Shown here: one piece after another, positions 1 through 8,618 of the stretch
Position numbering within the stretch: the first letter of the stretch is position 1
Layout: each line of letters opens with the position of its first letter
Assembly (NCBI GenBank): GCA_012033205.1
Contig: JAAUSO010000051.1
Coordinates: 1 to 40,253 of the forward strand
Source: Richelia sp. SL_2_1
GTDB taxonomy: Bacteria; Cyanobacteriota; Cyanobacteriia; Cyanobacteriales; Nostocaceae
DNA length: 40,253 nucleotides
Direction: 5' to 3'
Position numbers and translations under genes: made by a program
Notes under the pieces: model-generated
Database searches by the model: none
Told to the model about the DNA's origin: nothing
Seen by the model: the letters and a program-made list of their open reading frames with translations, nothing else

Positions 1-106
1 GGAGTTGGGAGTTAGGAGTTAGGAGTTAGGAGTTAGGAGTTAGGAGTTAGGAGTTAGGAGTTGGGAGTTTAGGAGTTGGGAGTTGGGAGTTGGGAGTTGG
101 GAGTTC
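1..106. repeat. Heptamer tandem array, GGAGTTA/GGAGTTG
   Basis: Ten perfect-length 7-bp units fill 1-70 (GGAGTTG, seven GGAGTTA, GGAGTTG, GGAGTTT). One extra A shifts the phase and five more units follow at 72-106. Short tandem heptamers of this kind are well known from heterocystous cyanobacteria. The array lies directly upstream of trmB and runs off the left edge of the window, so its full length is unknown. Confidence 0.95.
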
Positions 107-108
107 TT

Positions 109-130
109 ACCTTTAACCTTGAACCTTGAA
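109..130. repeat. Second heptamer type, ACCTTTA/ACCTTGA
   Basis: Three units (ACCTTTA, ACCTTGA, ACCTTGA). Read on the other strand they match the AAAGGTT/AAAGGTC array at the far right end of the window. They sit between the GGAGTTR array and the trmB ribosome binding site, so two heptamer families abut here. Confidence 0.75.
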
Positions 131-145
131 GCAAGGAGAAAATTA

Positions 146-784
146 TTGAATCGCGTTCGAGTTCGTCAGCACGTTAATCCATTAGGAATAAAATATCAAA
201 CACCTATCAATCCGATTGATTGGGAAAAAATTTATGTCGATAGGAATCAACCTTTACTTTTGGATATTGGTTGTGCTAGGGGTCAATTTTTAATGGAAAT
301 GGCTCAATTAGAACCCAATTGGAATTTTTTGGGTTTAGAAATTCGTCAACCTCTGGTAGAAGCAGCTAACAAAATGCGATCAGAGTTAGGATTAACAAAC
401 TTACATTATGTATTTTGTAATGCGAATAACTCGTTAAAACCGCTTTTATCTTCCTTACCAAAAGGAATTTTACAACGAGTAACAATCCAATTTCCCGACC
501 CTTGGTTTAAGCATCGTCATGCAAAAAGGCGTGTCGCACAACCGCAATTAGTTGCAGAATTAGCAGATTATCTAACACCTGGGGGAACGGTATTTTTACA
601 ATCGGATGTTAAATTTGTAGCAGTAGAGATGTGCGAACGTTTTGATGAAAATTCTGCTTTTCAAAGAGAAAAAAAAGAATGGTTAGCAGAAAATCCCTTA
701 AAAGTTGCAACGGAACGGGAATTATTTACTTTAGAAAAAAAAGAACCCGTTTATCGTGCTGTGTTTACAAGAGTTATCAGTTAG
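146..784 (+). CDS. trmB: tRNA (guanine-N7-)-methyltransferase TrmB
   Basis: Methylates N7 of G46 in the tRNA variable loop using S-adenosylmethionine. The sequence shows the SAM-binding motif [11 protein letters not shown], then [10 protein letters not shown], and the family signature [14 protein letters not shown]. The open frame reaches back to a TTG at 83 inside the heptamer repeat, but residues coded before 146 are only translated repeat. TTG at 146 is preferred: AAGGAG at 133-138 lies 7 bases upstream, and the resulting N-terminus ([13 protein letters not shown]) is how cyanobacterial TrmB proteins usually begin. Length is then 212 aa, normal for the family. The TAG stop overlaps a GGAATTA heptamer pair. 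Confidence 0.93.
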   Translation: MNRVRVRQHVNPLGIKYQTPINPIDWEKIYVDRNQPLLLDIGCARGQFLMEMAQLEPNWNFLGLEIRQPLVEAANKMRSELGLTNLHYVFCNANNSLKPLLSSLPKGILQRVTIQFPDPWFKHRHAKRRVAQPQLVAELADYLTPGGTVFLQSDVKFVAVEMCERFDENSAFQREKKEWLAENPLKVATERELFTLEKKEPVYRAVFTRVIS

Positions 785-797
785 GAATTAGGAATTA
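779..797. repeat. Short heptamer array GGAATTA at the trmB stop
   Basis: AGTTAGGAATTAGGAATTA: two GGAATTA units preceded by a partial one. The trmB stop codon TAG (782-784) lies within it. Confidence 0.7.
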
Positions 798-1190
798 AAA
801 ATAGACTGAAAGGCTCTGTGTACCTCTATCTATGAAGAAAGAGCCTCTAAGTAATGTATTCCCAGTTCTTTGGTTGGGAACCAGTCAATATGAGATAGTG
901 ATGATTTTTTTGTGCTGTTTTGTTTAACTATCAATAAAGATTAAGTTTTCAACTATTAGTAGTCTATTTTTGTTGTAGATAATGTAAGGTAAATGTGAAT
1001 TTTTACTTCAAATATGATGAATTATAATTCAAGGGAAAAAAATAGTATTAAAAGTTACACAAGTAGATAAATATTTTTAAAGATGTAATTTAAAGTAAAA
1101 GATTAAAAATGAGTAAATTACTGTATTTTAATGTGATTTTGTGCGAGATTAAATCTAAATAGATACTCTGATACTCAAAAAACAAATTTC
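785..1190. other. Intergenic region with one inverted repeat
   Basis: AT-rich stretch between trmB and the TPR gene. It holds an inverted repeat, AGGCTCT near 810 and AGAGCCT near 840, that could form a 7-bp stem with a loop of about 22 bases. There is no T-run after it, so it is not a clear terminator. No convincing ORF or RNA gene is seen. The promoter of the TPR gene must lie here, but no clear -35/-10 pair was recognised. Confidence 0.5.
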
Positions 1191-1661
1191 ATGGATTCTT
1201 TATTTATTAACTCATTACTTGAAGACTTGAAAAATCCCTCGGAGGTAGTGCGCGAAGAAGCGACTCGCAAATTATGGCGTTTATGGTTTCAGCAGAAGGG
1301 AGTTTATGGGTTAGAAAAAATAGAAACTAGCCAAAAACTATTGGATGCAGGTAAAATCGCCGAAGCCGAAGAAATGTTGACGCAGTTGATTGAAAACCAG
1401 CCGGATTTTGCTGAAGCTTGGAATCGTCGCGCTTTTCTTTATTACACTAATCATCAGTACGAAAAGTCTTTAGCTGATACTCAAGTAGCAGTGGAACTCA
1501 ATCCACTACATTTTGGCGCACTGCACGGCATGGGTTTATGCTATGCAGCTTTAGGAGAGTATGCTAGAGCGATAAATTGTTTTCAGCGTGCTTTGGAGAT
1601 TCAGCCTTATTCTTTAATCAACCAAAAATTAATTTTGGAATGTACTTTACGAATCAGTTAA
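1191..1661 (+). CDS. Small tetratricopeptide-repeat protein
   Basis: 156 aa, soluble, with no signal peptide or membrane segment. Residues about 5-30 are helical and charged (a HEAT-like PSEVVREEATRKLWRLW helix). Three TPR-like helical pairs follow at about 43-75, 76-110 and 111-145, recognisable by the W-N-R-A-Y, G-A-L-H-G-M-G-L-C-Y-A-A-L-G and A-I-N-C-F-Q-R-A-L-E-I-Q-P patterns. TPRs act as protein-binding scaffolds; the partner cannot be told. It stands alone, with about 400 bp free upstream and a convergent chelatase gene downstream. ATG at 1191 is the natural start. Confidence 0.85.
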   Translation: MDSLFINSLLEDLKNPSEVVREEATRKLWRLWFQQKGVYGLEKIETSQKLLDAGKIAEAEEMLTQLIENQPDFAEAWNRRAFLYYTNHQYEKSLADTQVAVELNPLHFGALHGMGLCYAALGEYARAINCFQRALEIQPYSLINQKLILECTLRIS

Positions 1662-1761
1662 AAGTTTTTACTTTCTTCAAATACTGTACTAATTGAAGGA
1701 TTTATTACTGTTTTTAGAGGGGAGAATTCTTTGAACAGCAGATAGGTAGGTTTGCTGGCGC

Positions 1762-1787
1762 AATTACGAATTACGAATTACGAATTA
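1762..1787. repeat. Heptamer array AATTACG at the chelatase stop
   Basis: Three AATTACG units and a partial fourth (AATTA). On the minus strand it reads TAATTCG repeatedly, and its first TAA (1785-1787) is the stop codon of the chelatase gene. Confidence 0.8.
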
Positions 1788-3084
1788 TTTGGTCACTCCT
1801 TCCAACTCCTCATCTGTCAACTCATACAACTGCCGCAACTTCTGTAATTTATCATCAGTAGCATCCCAAAAACCTCTTCCGTGAGCTTCCAACATTCTTC
1901 CCACAATATTTTTAAAGGCTTCCGGATTAGCTTTCCTCAATTTTTCCGCCATTTCGGCATCCAAAGCATAAGTATCTGCCGCTTGGTTGTATACCCACTC
2001 ATCCGTAAAATCCGCAGTACCACCCCAACCAATCAAAGCCGTCATCCGTTGCGATACTTCAAATGCACCACCGCTACCTTGATTTACCATCGCTTCAGCC
2101 CATTTGGGATTAAGTAATTTAGTACGATACTCCATGCGTAATAAATCATCTAAATCACGGGGAGTAGTATCTTGAGAAAAACTTTCCACAAAACTAGCTT
2201 TCACCTTCTTCCCTTGGGATTTTTCCGCAGCTTTTTTCAAACCACCTGTATTACCGTAATATTCTTGAATATCAGTTAAACCGTACTCTACTGAATCGAT
2301 TTCTTGAACAATCCGACTAGTACTTCCCAAAAGCTGATTTAACACTTCCGGGCGTGCTTCTCCCTTATCTTTTCTACCATAACTGAACACATTGCGACTT
2401 TTCCAAGTATTTCCTAACTCCTCCCCAGATTCCCAATTACCATCAATAACTTGATCATTCACCAACGAACCAAAATCACCCGCAGGATTAGAAAACAATC
2501 TTGCACAAATATTCTCCACACCTTTTTGTTTCAACTCCAAAGCGTGCTTGCGAATAAAATTTTGATCTAAAGGTTCATCCAATTCCGCAGCACGTTGAAA
2601 TAAATCATCCAATAACTCAATAATATTCACAAAACTATCGCGAAAAATTCCTGAAAGATTACCCAAAATATCAATGCGGGGATGTCCAACTTCTGCTAAG
2701 GGTTTCAATTGATAACGAACAATTCTACCCGTTGCTTCCTTCAAAGGTTCCGCACCCACTAACTCCAACAAAATACCCAAAGATTCACCCTTAGTCTTAA
2801 TTGCATCCAAGCCCCATAACATTACAGCCACCGTCTCCGGATAGCTGCCATTTTCTTGTAAATGCTGCTGAATAATCTTCCTGCCAACCTCCCTTCCCCG
2901 TTCATAAGCAGCAGGAGAAGGCATTCTATAGGGGTCTAAAGCATGAATATTCCTTCCCGTCGGTAACACACCAGCACCATCCCGTAACAAATCTCCCCCT
3001 GGTGCAGGTAAAATATACTCACCATTCAAACCCCGTAACAAATTACTCAACTCATCCGTACTTTGTCCCAACAAACTCCTAACT

Positions 3085-3127
3085 TCCTCTTCCTCTCTTT
3101 CTCTGCGTTCTCCGCGCCTCTGCGGTT
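3085..3127 (-). repeat. Dispersed GCAGAGGCGCGGAGAACGC repeat inside the chelatase gene
   Basis: On the coding (minus) strand this reads as a purine-rich repeat common in Nostocales intergenic DNA. A related core, CTGCGTTCTCTGCG on the plus strand, lies between two HEP genes near 25502. Here it is in frame and encodes a highly charged linker (QRRGERREREEEE) between AYFGKEEEEN and the conserved STDELSNLLRGLNG block. Confidence 0.65.
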
Positions 3128-3959
3128 GATTTTCTTCCTCCTCCTTGCCAAAATAAGCATCCAAATAACACCTCATCTCCTCGTCATTCGGTGCTTCCCC
3201 TAAAATATGTAACCCCGAAGAAAACAAGCGATTCTCCAAAACCTGTAAATATTCATACAACTTCACCAAATAATCATTAAAAGCGCGATCGCTAAACATT
3301 CCGATATTCTCAACCGTAAACTCAATTCCCAACTTCTTCGCTTCCGCAAACGGACAATCGACATCCAAACCAGCATCAATAATCTTTTTACAAATTGCTT
3401 CCTTGAGTAAATAATTCTTCTGCGGATCTTCCCGATACTCCGAGATTAAATCCCGCAAAGCCATCAACTCCTTATACAAACCGGCACGACCGTAAGGAGG
3501 TACATTATGAGAAATCAATACTCCATAACCGCGACGCTTTGCTAAAATCGACTCCGAAGGATTATTCGCTGCATAAATATAAAGATTCGGCAAATCTGCG
3601 AGTAAAATATCAGACCAAGAATAACCAGTATTACCCAAGGGCGAACCGGGCAACCATTCCACAGTACCGTGCATTCCAAAATGAACTAGTGCATCAGCAG
3701 CAAACTCATTTTGTAACCACTTGTAATAGGCTGCATACTGGGGATGAGGCGTTAAATCTCGTTCAAACATTAACCGCATCGGGTCTCCTTGAATCCCTAA
3801 CGGTGGCTGAACCCCTATCCAAACATTACCTAATTGAATCCCGCCAATCTGAAAATTATCACCATAAGTTTTGATACCAGAACCCGTAAGTGATTTCCAC
3901 TGTTTTTCAACGCGGGTTGTTTGGAGATATCCTAACCATTTTTGCAAAGTTTTGACATT

Positions 3960-3986
3960 TACAGACGCGAACCCTTGCGTCTCTAC
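3960..3986 (-). repeat. Palindromic dispersed repeat (TAGAGACGC...GCGTCTGTA) at the frameshift
   Basis: Perfect 6-bp stem AGACGC (3963-3968) with GCGTCT (3977-3982), an 8-base loop, and outer TA/TA pairs separated by a mismatch. The same arms, including the same G/G mismatch on the minus strand, occur in the intergenic hairpin at 8569-8597, so these are two copies of one family. It lies immediately downstream of the A6 run where the chelatase reading frame breaks. Confidence 0.8.
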
Positions 3987-5461
3987 ATTTTTTGGGGGAA
4001 TAATTCATCGGCTTCTTTGACTAAACGAATTAATTCTTCCCCATCTGCGGGTAATTCTCCCACGTTATAACCTTGCTCTTTTAAAGCCTGGAGAAACTTC
4101 AATAAACTGCGGGGAACATTCAATAAAGCAGCAGTTCCCGTTGCACCGTATCCCGGTGGAAAGCCGTAGAGAATAACAGCAATTTTGCGTTCCGATATCG
4201 GTTTTTTTCGTAAATTTACCCAACTTTTTACCCTACCAATTAATCGCTGTACCCTTTCGGGAACCAAGTAAATATCTTCTCCTACCAAACCACCCAAAGC
4301 AACTGTATCGATCGCCCCATCAAGTTCCGGTAATGCATATAAAACAACACTTTGCAAACCGCCAATACCTTGACGAGTCCAAGAGTGAATATCTTGAATT
4401 AACAGCGGTGCGGCAACAATATAAGGTACATTTTTAGCAGCGAGAATGGTTTTTGCAACATCAACTTGTCTTCCTGCTTCCATAGAACCCGCAGGCCCTC
4501 CTACCAAAGGAAATCCAATAGTAGAAACAATTGCATCAACTTGAACTGCTTCTGGGGAAAGAGAAACAGTTTGCAAATTACCTTGTTGACGTTGTTGGGT
4601 TTCGTAATCTGTAGTCATCCAATCACGAACAGCAACGTGTGCTTCTACACCGTTGATAAATATGGGTAAGGGAATTAAACCAGCTTTTTCAAAGTGTTTA
4701 ATTAATTGAGGAATATAAGGTTGTTTAGTAATAACGTGTTTTCTATACAAAAGAATTCCAATTACTGGACTATAAATATGTTCAATTCTTTTTTTGTACC
4801 AATCTAAATAAGCTTTCGGTGATTCAAAATAGCCATTGTAATCAGGATGAAGCAATCCCATATTCGGAGTTTCTAAAGGTGGGGGAATATCACCAACTTT
4901 TAAATCTAAATATTTTTCTGCTAAAGTCCAAAGTAGTGCAGCGACATTTTCTGAACCACCAGCATTCCAATAACCGTAAATAATCAACCAGTTGCGTAAA
5001 TCTTGAACCTTTTGTACTGGTATATATTTTAATAATTTGGGACCAATTTTTAAAAAACTAATATAACCAGCAAGTTTATCTTCTTCCCTTCCATTGCTGA
5101 ATTTATCTAAGATAAATTTTACTGGTTTAGGCATTCCTTTGGGTTTGTCACCAATTGCAAATGCACCAATTTGATTACAACTCATCAACTCCAAAGCTGA
5201 CTCGAACACCAAACGAATGGGAATCTTGCTGACTCGTTGCTTTAACCATACAACTTGGTCGTAATCGAATAGCAAACTACCAAAAAACACATCAGCATCT
5301 TTAAGTGCTGTTTCCACTGTACTTGGTTTGCTGTTGATATCGCGATCGCAAAATATGCGAATATCCAAATCGGAACAGCGAGATACAGCCATATCAGCAG
5401 CTTTGCGGTACAAACCAGCATTGAAAGATTCAAATCCTGCAATCAAGACAATGCGCTTCAT

Positions 5462-5931
5462 ATCCTAAACCCATAAAATGCTTCATTCTACAACTTTAGC
5501 GAAGTTCAAGACTCAAGCAACCTCGATTACTCGGTTTTCAGTAAAAGATTACTGATTAAAAAAGCTTCCAGAGGCGCTCGTACACAGAAGGAAGAGATTA
5601 GGAGAGAAAAGTACTTATAAATTGGGTGGGGAATAATAACTGTTTAAAAATAGAGATATTAATGCTTATGTCTATGAAAATAGATTTAAATTCAATATTT
5701 ATCTATTCTCAAATTAGGTTATTGAAAAACGATTTTATACTTGTTTATGTAAAATAAATAATTAATAATATAGTTGATTCTTAAATTAATCATTAATATC
5801 TTAAAAATAAAAACATGAATACAAATATTATTTTCATAATTAATTATTGTTGAATATAATGTTATCTAATTATCTTGACAATGACTATATTGAATGTTTT
5901 AAAAGTAATATTTAATGCTTGAGGTAAGTCA
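5462..5931. other. Divergent intergenic region, AT-rich
   Basis: Lies between the divergent chelatase and amidase genes and must carry both promoters. TTGACA at 5875-5880 is a possible -35 for the amidase, but the -10 (TTTAAA or TAAAAG around 5898-5905) is poor. A ribosome binding site GAGG at 5921-5924 is well placed, 7 bases before the amidase ATG. I saw no cobalamin-riboswitch-like conserved boxes. No ORF is supported. Confidence 0.45.
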
Positions 5932-6872
5932 ATGAGATTTGGAATTGATATTGGACACAATTCTCCTCCAGACACAGGAGCAAATGGAATCAAATTTGAA
6001 GATAATTTGACTTTGGATGTCGGCAATAGAGTTATGGGTAAACTGAAAGATTTGGGACACCAAGTTATAGATTGTAAACCAGCGAAATCTAATAGTGTGG
6101 GAAATTCCTTGCAACAAAGATGCTCGCGAGCTAATGCAAGTAAAGTTGATATTTTTGTTTCAATACATTTTAATGCGTTCAATGGATTTGCTAACGGTAC
6201 AGAAATATTTGCTATCAGCGATACAAGTAAAAAAATTGCTAAACCAGTATTAGATGAAATTCTGCAAATGGGGTTTTTTAATCGCGGAATTAAAAATGGT
6301 TCTCATCTATACGTTTTGAGAAATACAAATATGTCTGGAATTTTAATTGAATGTTGCTTTATTGATTCAGCAAAAGATATGAAATTGTTTGATTCGGAAG
6401 CCATGGCAAATGCGATTGTCAAAGGATTAACGGGCAAATTACCTACTGCTCCGGTTATCTCGGTACCTGATGAATCATTAAATCCTGATGTATCTTTATT
6501 GAGATTGCAAAAAGCTTTAAATCGTCTCAGAATCACCGACTCAAGGGTAATCCTTTAGATGAAGATAATATAATGGGTCTAGCGACTGTATCTGCAATCA
6601 CAAAATTTCAAGAAATAGTTGGTATTCAACAAACAGGAATCGCAGGTAATACGACATGGGATGCGATTAATCAAATTTTAGCAAAACCAGTAATTAGGAA
6701 GAACCATGCCGCCGGTATCGTCATGAAATATTTACAATACCGTTTAGGTGCTGAACCTGATGGTATATATGGTTCTGACACAGAAGCTGCAATTAAGCAA
6801 TTTCAACGAGCAAATGGTTTGTCTGCTGATGGAATTATCGGAAATATCACTTGGCAGAAATTGATAGGGTAA
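5932..6872 (+). pseudogene. N-acetylmuramoyl-L-alanine amidase with two peptidoglycan-binding domains, frameshifted
   Basis: Cleaves the bond between MurNAc and L-alanine in peptidoglycan. The N-terminal Amidase_3 domain (about residues 1-170) shows the zinc ligands: His9 in DIGHN, Glu23, His in VSIHFNAF and the catalytic Glu in ILIECCFID. Two PG_binding_1 repeats follow. The first (LLRLQKALNRLRITD) runs into a stop at 6558, but the next frame continues it exactly (KGNPLDEDNIMGLATVSAITKFQ) and carries the second repeat (DGIYGSDTEAAIKQFQ) to 6872. The break is at TCAAGGG (6541-6547); one more A would restore a protein of about 312 aa. There is no signal peptide, so export is unclear. Strong ribosome site GAGG at 5921. 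The surviving first ORF keeps a complete catalytic domain. Confidence 0.85.
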
Positions 6873-7035
6873 TTTTAAATAATCAGGGGTTAATAGTTAG
6901 GAGTTAAAGTTTTATATTTTGTAAATCCAGCTAAATAATATTGACAGTAATAATATGCCTTTTACTCCATTTATAAATTAAATTATATAATTTAAAAGGA
7001 CTATTTATAATTGTTTTTATACTTATAAATAATTC

Positions 7036-7112
7036 TAACTATTAACTCTTAACTCTTAACTCCTAACTCCCAACTCCTAACTCCTAACTCCTAACTCCTA
7101 ACTCCTAACTCC
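7036..7112. repeat. Heptamer array, TAACTCC
   Basis: Eleven consecutive 7-bp units (TAACTAT, two TAACTCT, then mostly TAACTCC with one CAACTCC). This is the reverse complement of the GGAGTTA array at the left end. Its inner edge overlaps the end of the Wzy-like gene and provides its TAG stop (7105-7107). An isolated GTTAGGAGTTA lies near 6896. Confidence 0.95.
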
Positions 7113-8535
7113 CAAATTTATTCTGCTCGTGTACATGATAATTATGTCCGGCTAAAGCAATACCCAAAAAGCCCCATAACACCATACCAGCAACACCTAA
7201 CATCCCACTGTTACCAGCTAAAGTTGATATCATACCGATACCAATACCCCGCGATGCAGCCATAAAAGAATCAAAACGACATTCATTAAATTGAAATATT
7301 TGAAAAACCAACAGTAGCATTCCACCTAAATAAAACACTGCTCCAAACCAACCTAAAGTAAAAAATGTATCGAGGAATCCACTATCAATTACAATTGGTT
7401 CTAAGATACCTTTTTCATTTACAACAAAAGTATTTCCGACTCCATTACCTAAACCGTTGGTAAGGGCTTGATTCAAACCTTCTTCGTAAATTTTTTGTCT
7501 AACTTGAGCGCTATCGTCTTTTTCCAGATTAGAAAAAGTTTCAAAACGTTGTGAAATTGTTTCCGAAAATGGCTCAATCGTTGTTAAAGGTACAACAAAA
7601 AGTACCATCAACAAAATAACTACAACCAAGCGCATTTGAGAGCGTGCTTTAAGAGAACCAAATAAAGTTACTAATCCTACTAACCAAGCACCCCATAATG
7701 TCCGTACTGATGTGAGCAAAAATGCCAAATAACCGGCAGCCGTCGCAGGAATATTCAGATAGTGAGCGTGAGTCAATAACAATAATAAACCAGCCATCAT
7801 TACAGCCCCAAAAGGTGCAGGAGAAGCCATTGTACTCCATACCCGCAATCCTAAAGGTTCTGGATCTCCCATACTTTTCAACTCGGTTTCTATCAGCCAA
7901 AATACATCCCATTCAGGTGCTACTATAAACTGCCAAACACCATAAGCACCCATCACCAGTACACCCCAAGTGAAGGTGCGCTGAATCACTTGACGATACT
8001 GAGGATATTCTCGCCATTTGATAAACAAAAAGAAAGCAAACACAATCGGGGGTAGCCAATCGAAAATTCCCCTAACCGCAGTCATTGGGCTAGTTTTAAT
8101 TAGTCCGATTAAAGAACCGTAAAACACACCTAAAAATGCCAAAATAAAAGGTAAACCACCTTGACTTAAGGACTTGGGAAGATATTTTAAAAAGGTATGT
8201 AAAGTAAATAAAGTGATTAAATATGGTGAAATCAGCATCAGACGACTGGGATCGAAACCGCTTTTTAAATCAACTAAGCGAGTTACAAATGGTGTAACGA
8301 ACCACATCCACCATGTAAACCCGATATAGAGGATAGGATATCGCAGATACAAAAACAGACCTACTGCAAGGGAGAGTGCTATATAGCTATTGCGAAGAAT
8401 AGCTGTAGCCCCTGAAAGAATACATAGTGCTGTGAACAATACCAATGCAAGTATTGCTGTCCAACCCAAAGGCGGCTCTAAACCAAAGGAAAATCCTTTT
8501 TTAGGAGTGTTATTTTGCGTTTGTATATAATTCAC
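7105..8535 (-). CDS. O-antigen ligase/Wzy-like polysaccharide polymerase of the HEP cluster
   Basis: A 476-aa integral membrane protein with about ten to twelve hydrophobic segments spread over the whole length. It has a long extra-membrane loop around residues 320-385 (ETISQRFETF ... GLGNGVGNTF), the arrangement of O-antigen ligase/polymerase (Wzy, WaaL) families. The presumed role is joining lipid-linked repeat units of heterocyst envelope polysaccharide at the membrane. It is the last gene of the cluster, in the position where I recall alr2841 in PCC 7120. It starts with GTG (8535), with no clear ribosome site. The last two sense codons and the stop (GGG AGT TAG) are heptamer-repeat sequence, so the C-terminus may have been set by the repeat. 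Confidence 0.85.
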   Translation of the reverse strand: MNYIQTQNNTPKKGFSFGLEPPLGWTAILALVLFTALCILSGATAILRNSYIALSLAVGLFLYLRYPILYIGFTWWMWFVTPFVTRLVDLKSGFDPSRLMLISPYLITLFTLHTFLKYLPKSLSQGGLPFILAFLGVFYGSLIGLIKTSPMTAVRGIFDWLPPIVFAFFLFIKWREYPQYRQVIQRTFTWGVLVMGAYGVWQFIVAPEWDVFWLIETELKSMGDPEPLGLRVWSTMASPAPFGAVMMAGLLLLLTHAHYLNIPATAAGYLAFLLTSVRTLWGAWLVGLVTLFGSLKARSQMRLVVVILLMVLFVVPLTTIEPFSETISQRFETFSNLEKDDSAQVRQKIYEEGLNQALTNGLGNGVGNTFVVNEKGILEPIVIDSGFLDTFFTLGWFGAVFYLGGMLLLVFQIFQFNECRFDSFMAASRGIGIGMISTLAGNSGMLGVAGMVLWGFLGIALAGHNYHVHEQNKFGS

Positions 8536-8544
8536 TGTTAAAAA

Positions 8545-8618
8545 GTTAGGAGTTAGGAGTTAGGAATTGTAGAGACGTAGCAATGCTACGTCTGTACGGG
8601 AGTTAGGAATTAGGAGTT
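8545..8618. repeat. GTTAGGA heptamers interrupted by a hairpin repeat
   Basis: Three GTTAGGA units (8545-8565), then the hairpin GTAGAGACGTAGC-AAT-GCTACGTCTGTAC at 8569-8597 (13-bp stem with one G/G mismatch), then more degenerate units (GTTAGGAATTAGGAGTTA). The hairpin appears to have been inserted into a heptamer array. The stop codon of the upstream glycosyltransferase (TAA, 8610-8612 on the minus strand) is inside the array. Confidence 0.9.

Larger units (their letters stand above)
1785..5461 (-). pseudogene. ChlH/BchH-type chelatase large subunit, split by a -1 frameshift
   Basis: Large subunit of the Mg-chelatase/cobaltochelatase family, which binds the tetrapyrrole and the metal. The N-terminal part (5461-3983, 492 aa, starts MKRIVLIAGFESFN) and C-terminal part (to 1785; ORF from TTG 3947, 720 aa) together give about 1,225 aa, near family length. 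The motifs HFGMHGTVEWLPG, AANNPSE and AKRRGYGVLISHN favour ChlH/BchH over CobN. It is shorter than, and begins differently from, the main cyanobacterial ChlH I know (about 1,330 aa), so it may be a paralogue; CobN-like use is possible. The first frame ends CCC CAA AAA ATG TAG at 3983. Reading one base back after AAA restores the other frame through a 9-codon repeat insert into VNVKTLQKW, the expected domain start. A second repeat (about 3085-3127) is inserted in frame. Broken gene, recoded gene or sequence error are all possible. Confidence 0.82.

Noticed and set aside
83-145. Upstream TTG start for trmB at 83
   Set aside because: The extra 21 residues are translated repeat sequence. TTG at 146 has a good ribosome site and gives the family's normal N-terminus.
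3539-3874. A 111-codon frame antisense to the chelatase gene
   Set aside because: It is the complement of strongly conserved chelatase codons and shows no protein-like pattern of its own.
4466-4669. Other short frames opposite real genes (for example within pheT, wzc-like, rfbF and PP2C)
   Set aside because: All lie wholly inside well-supported genes on the other strand or in another frame and have no start-site support.
5462-5931. Cobalamin riboswitch upstream of the chelatase gene
   Set aside because: The conserved B12-box type sequence is not visible on the minus strand and the region is almost all A/T.
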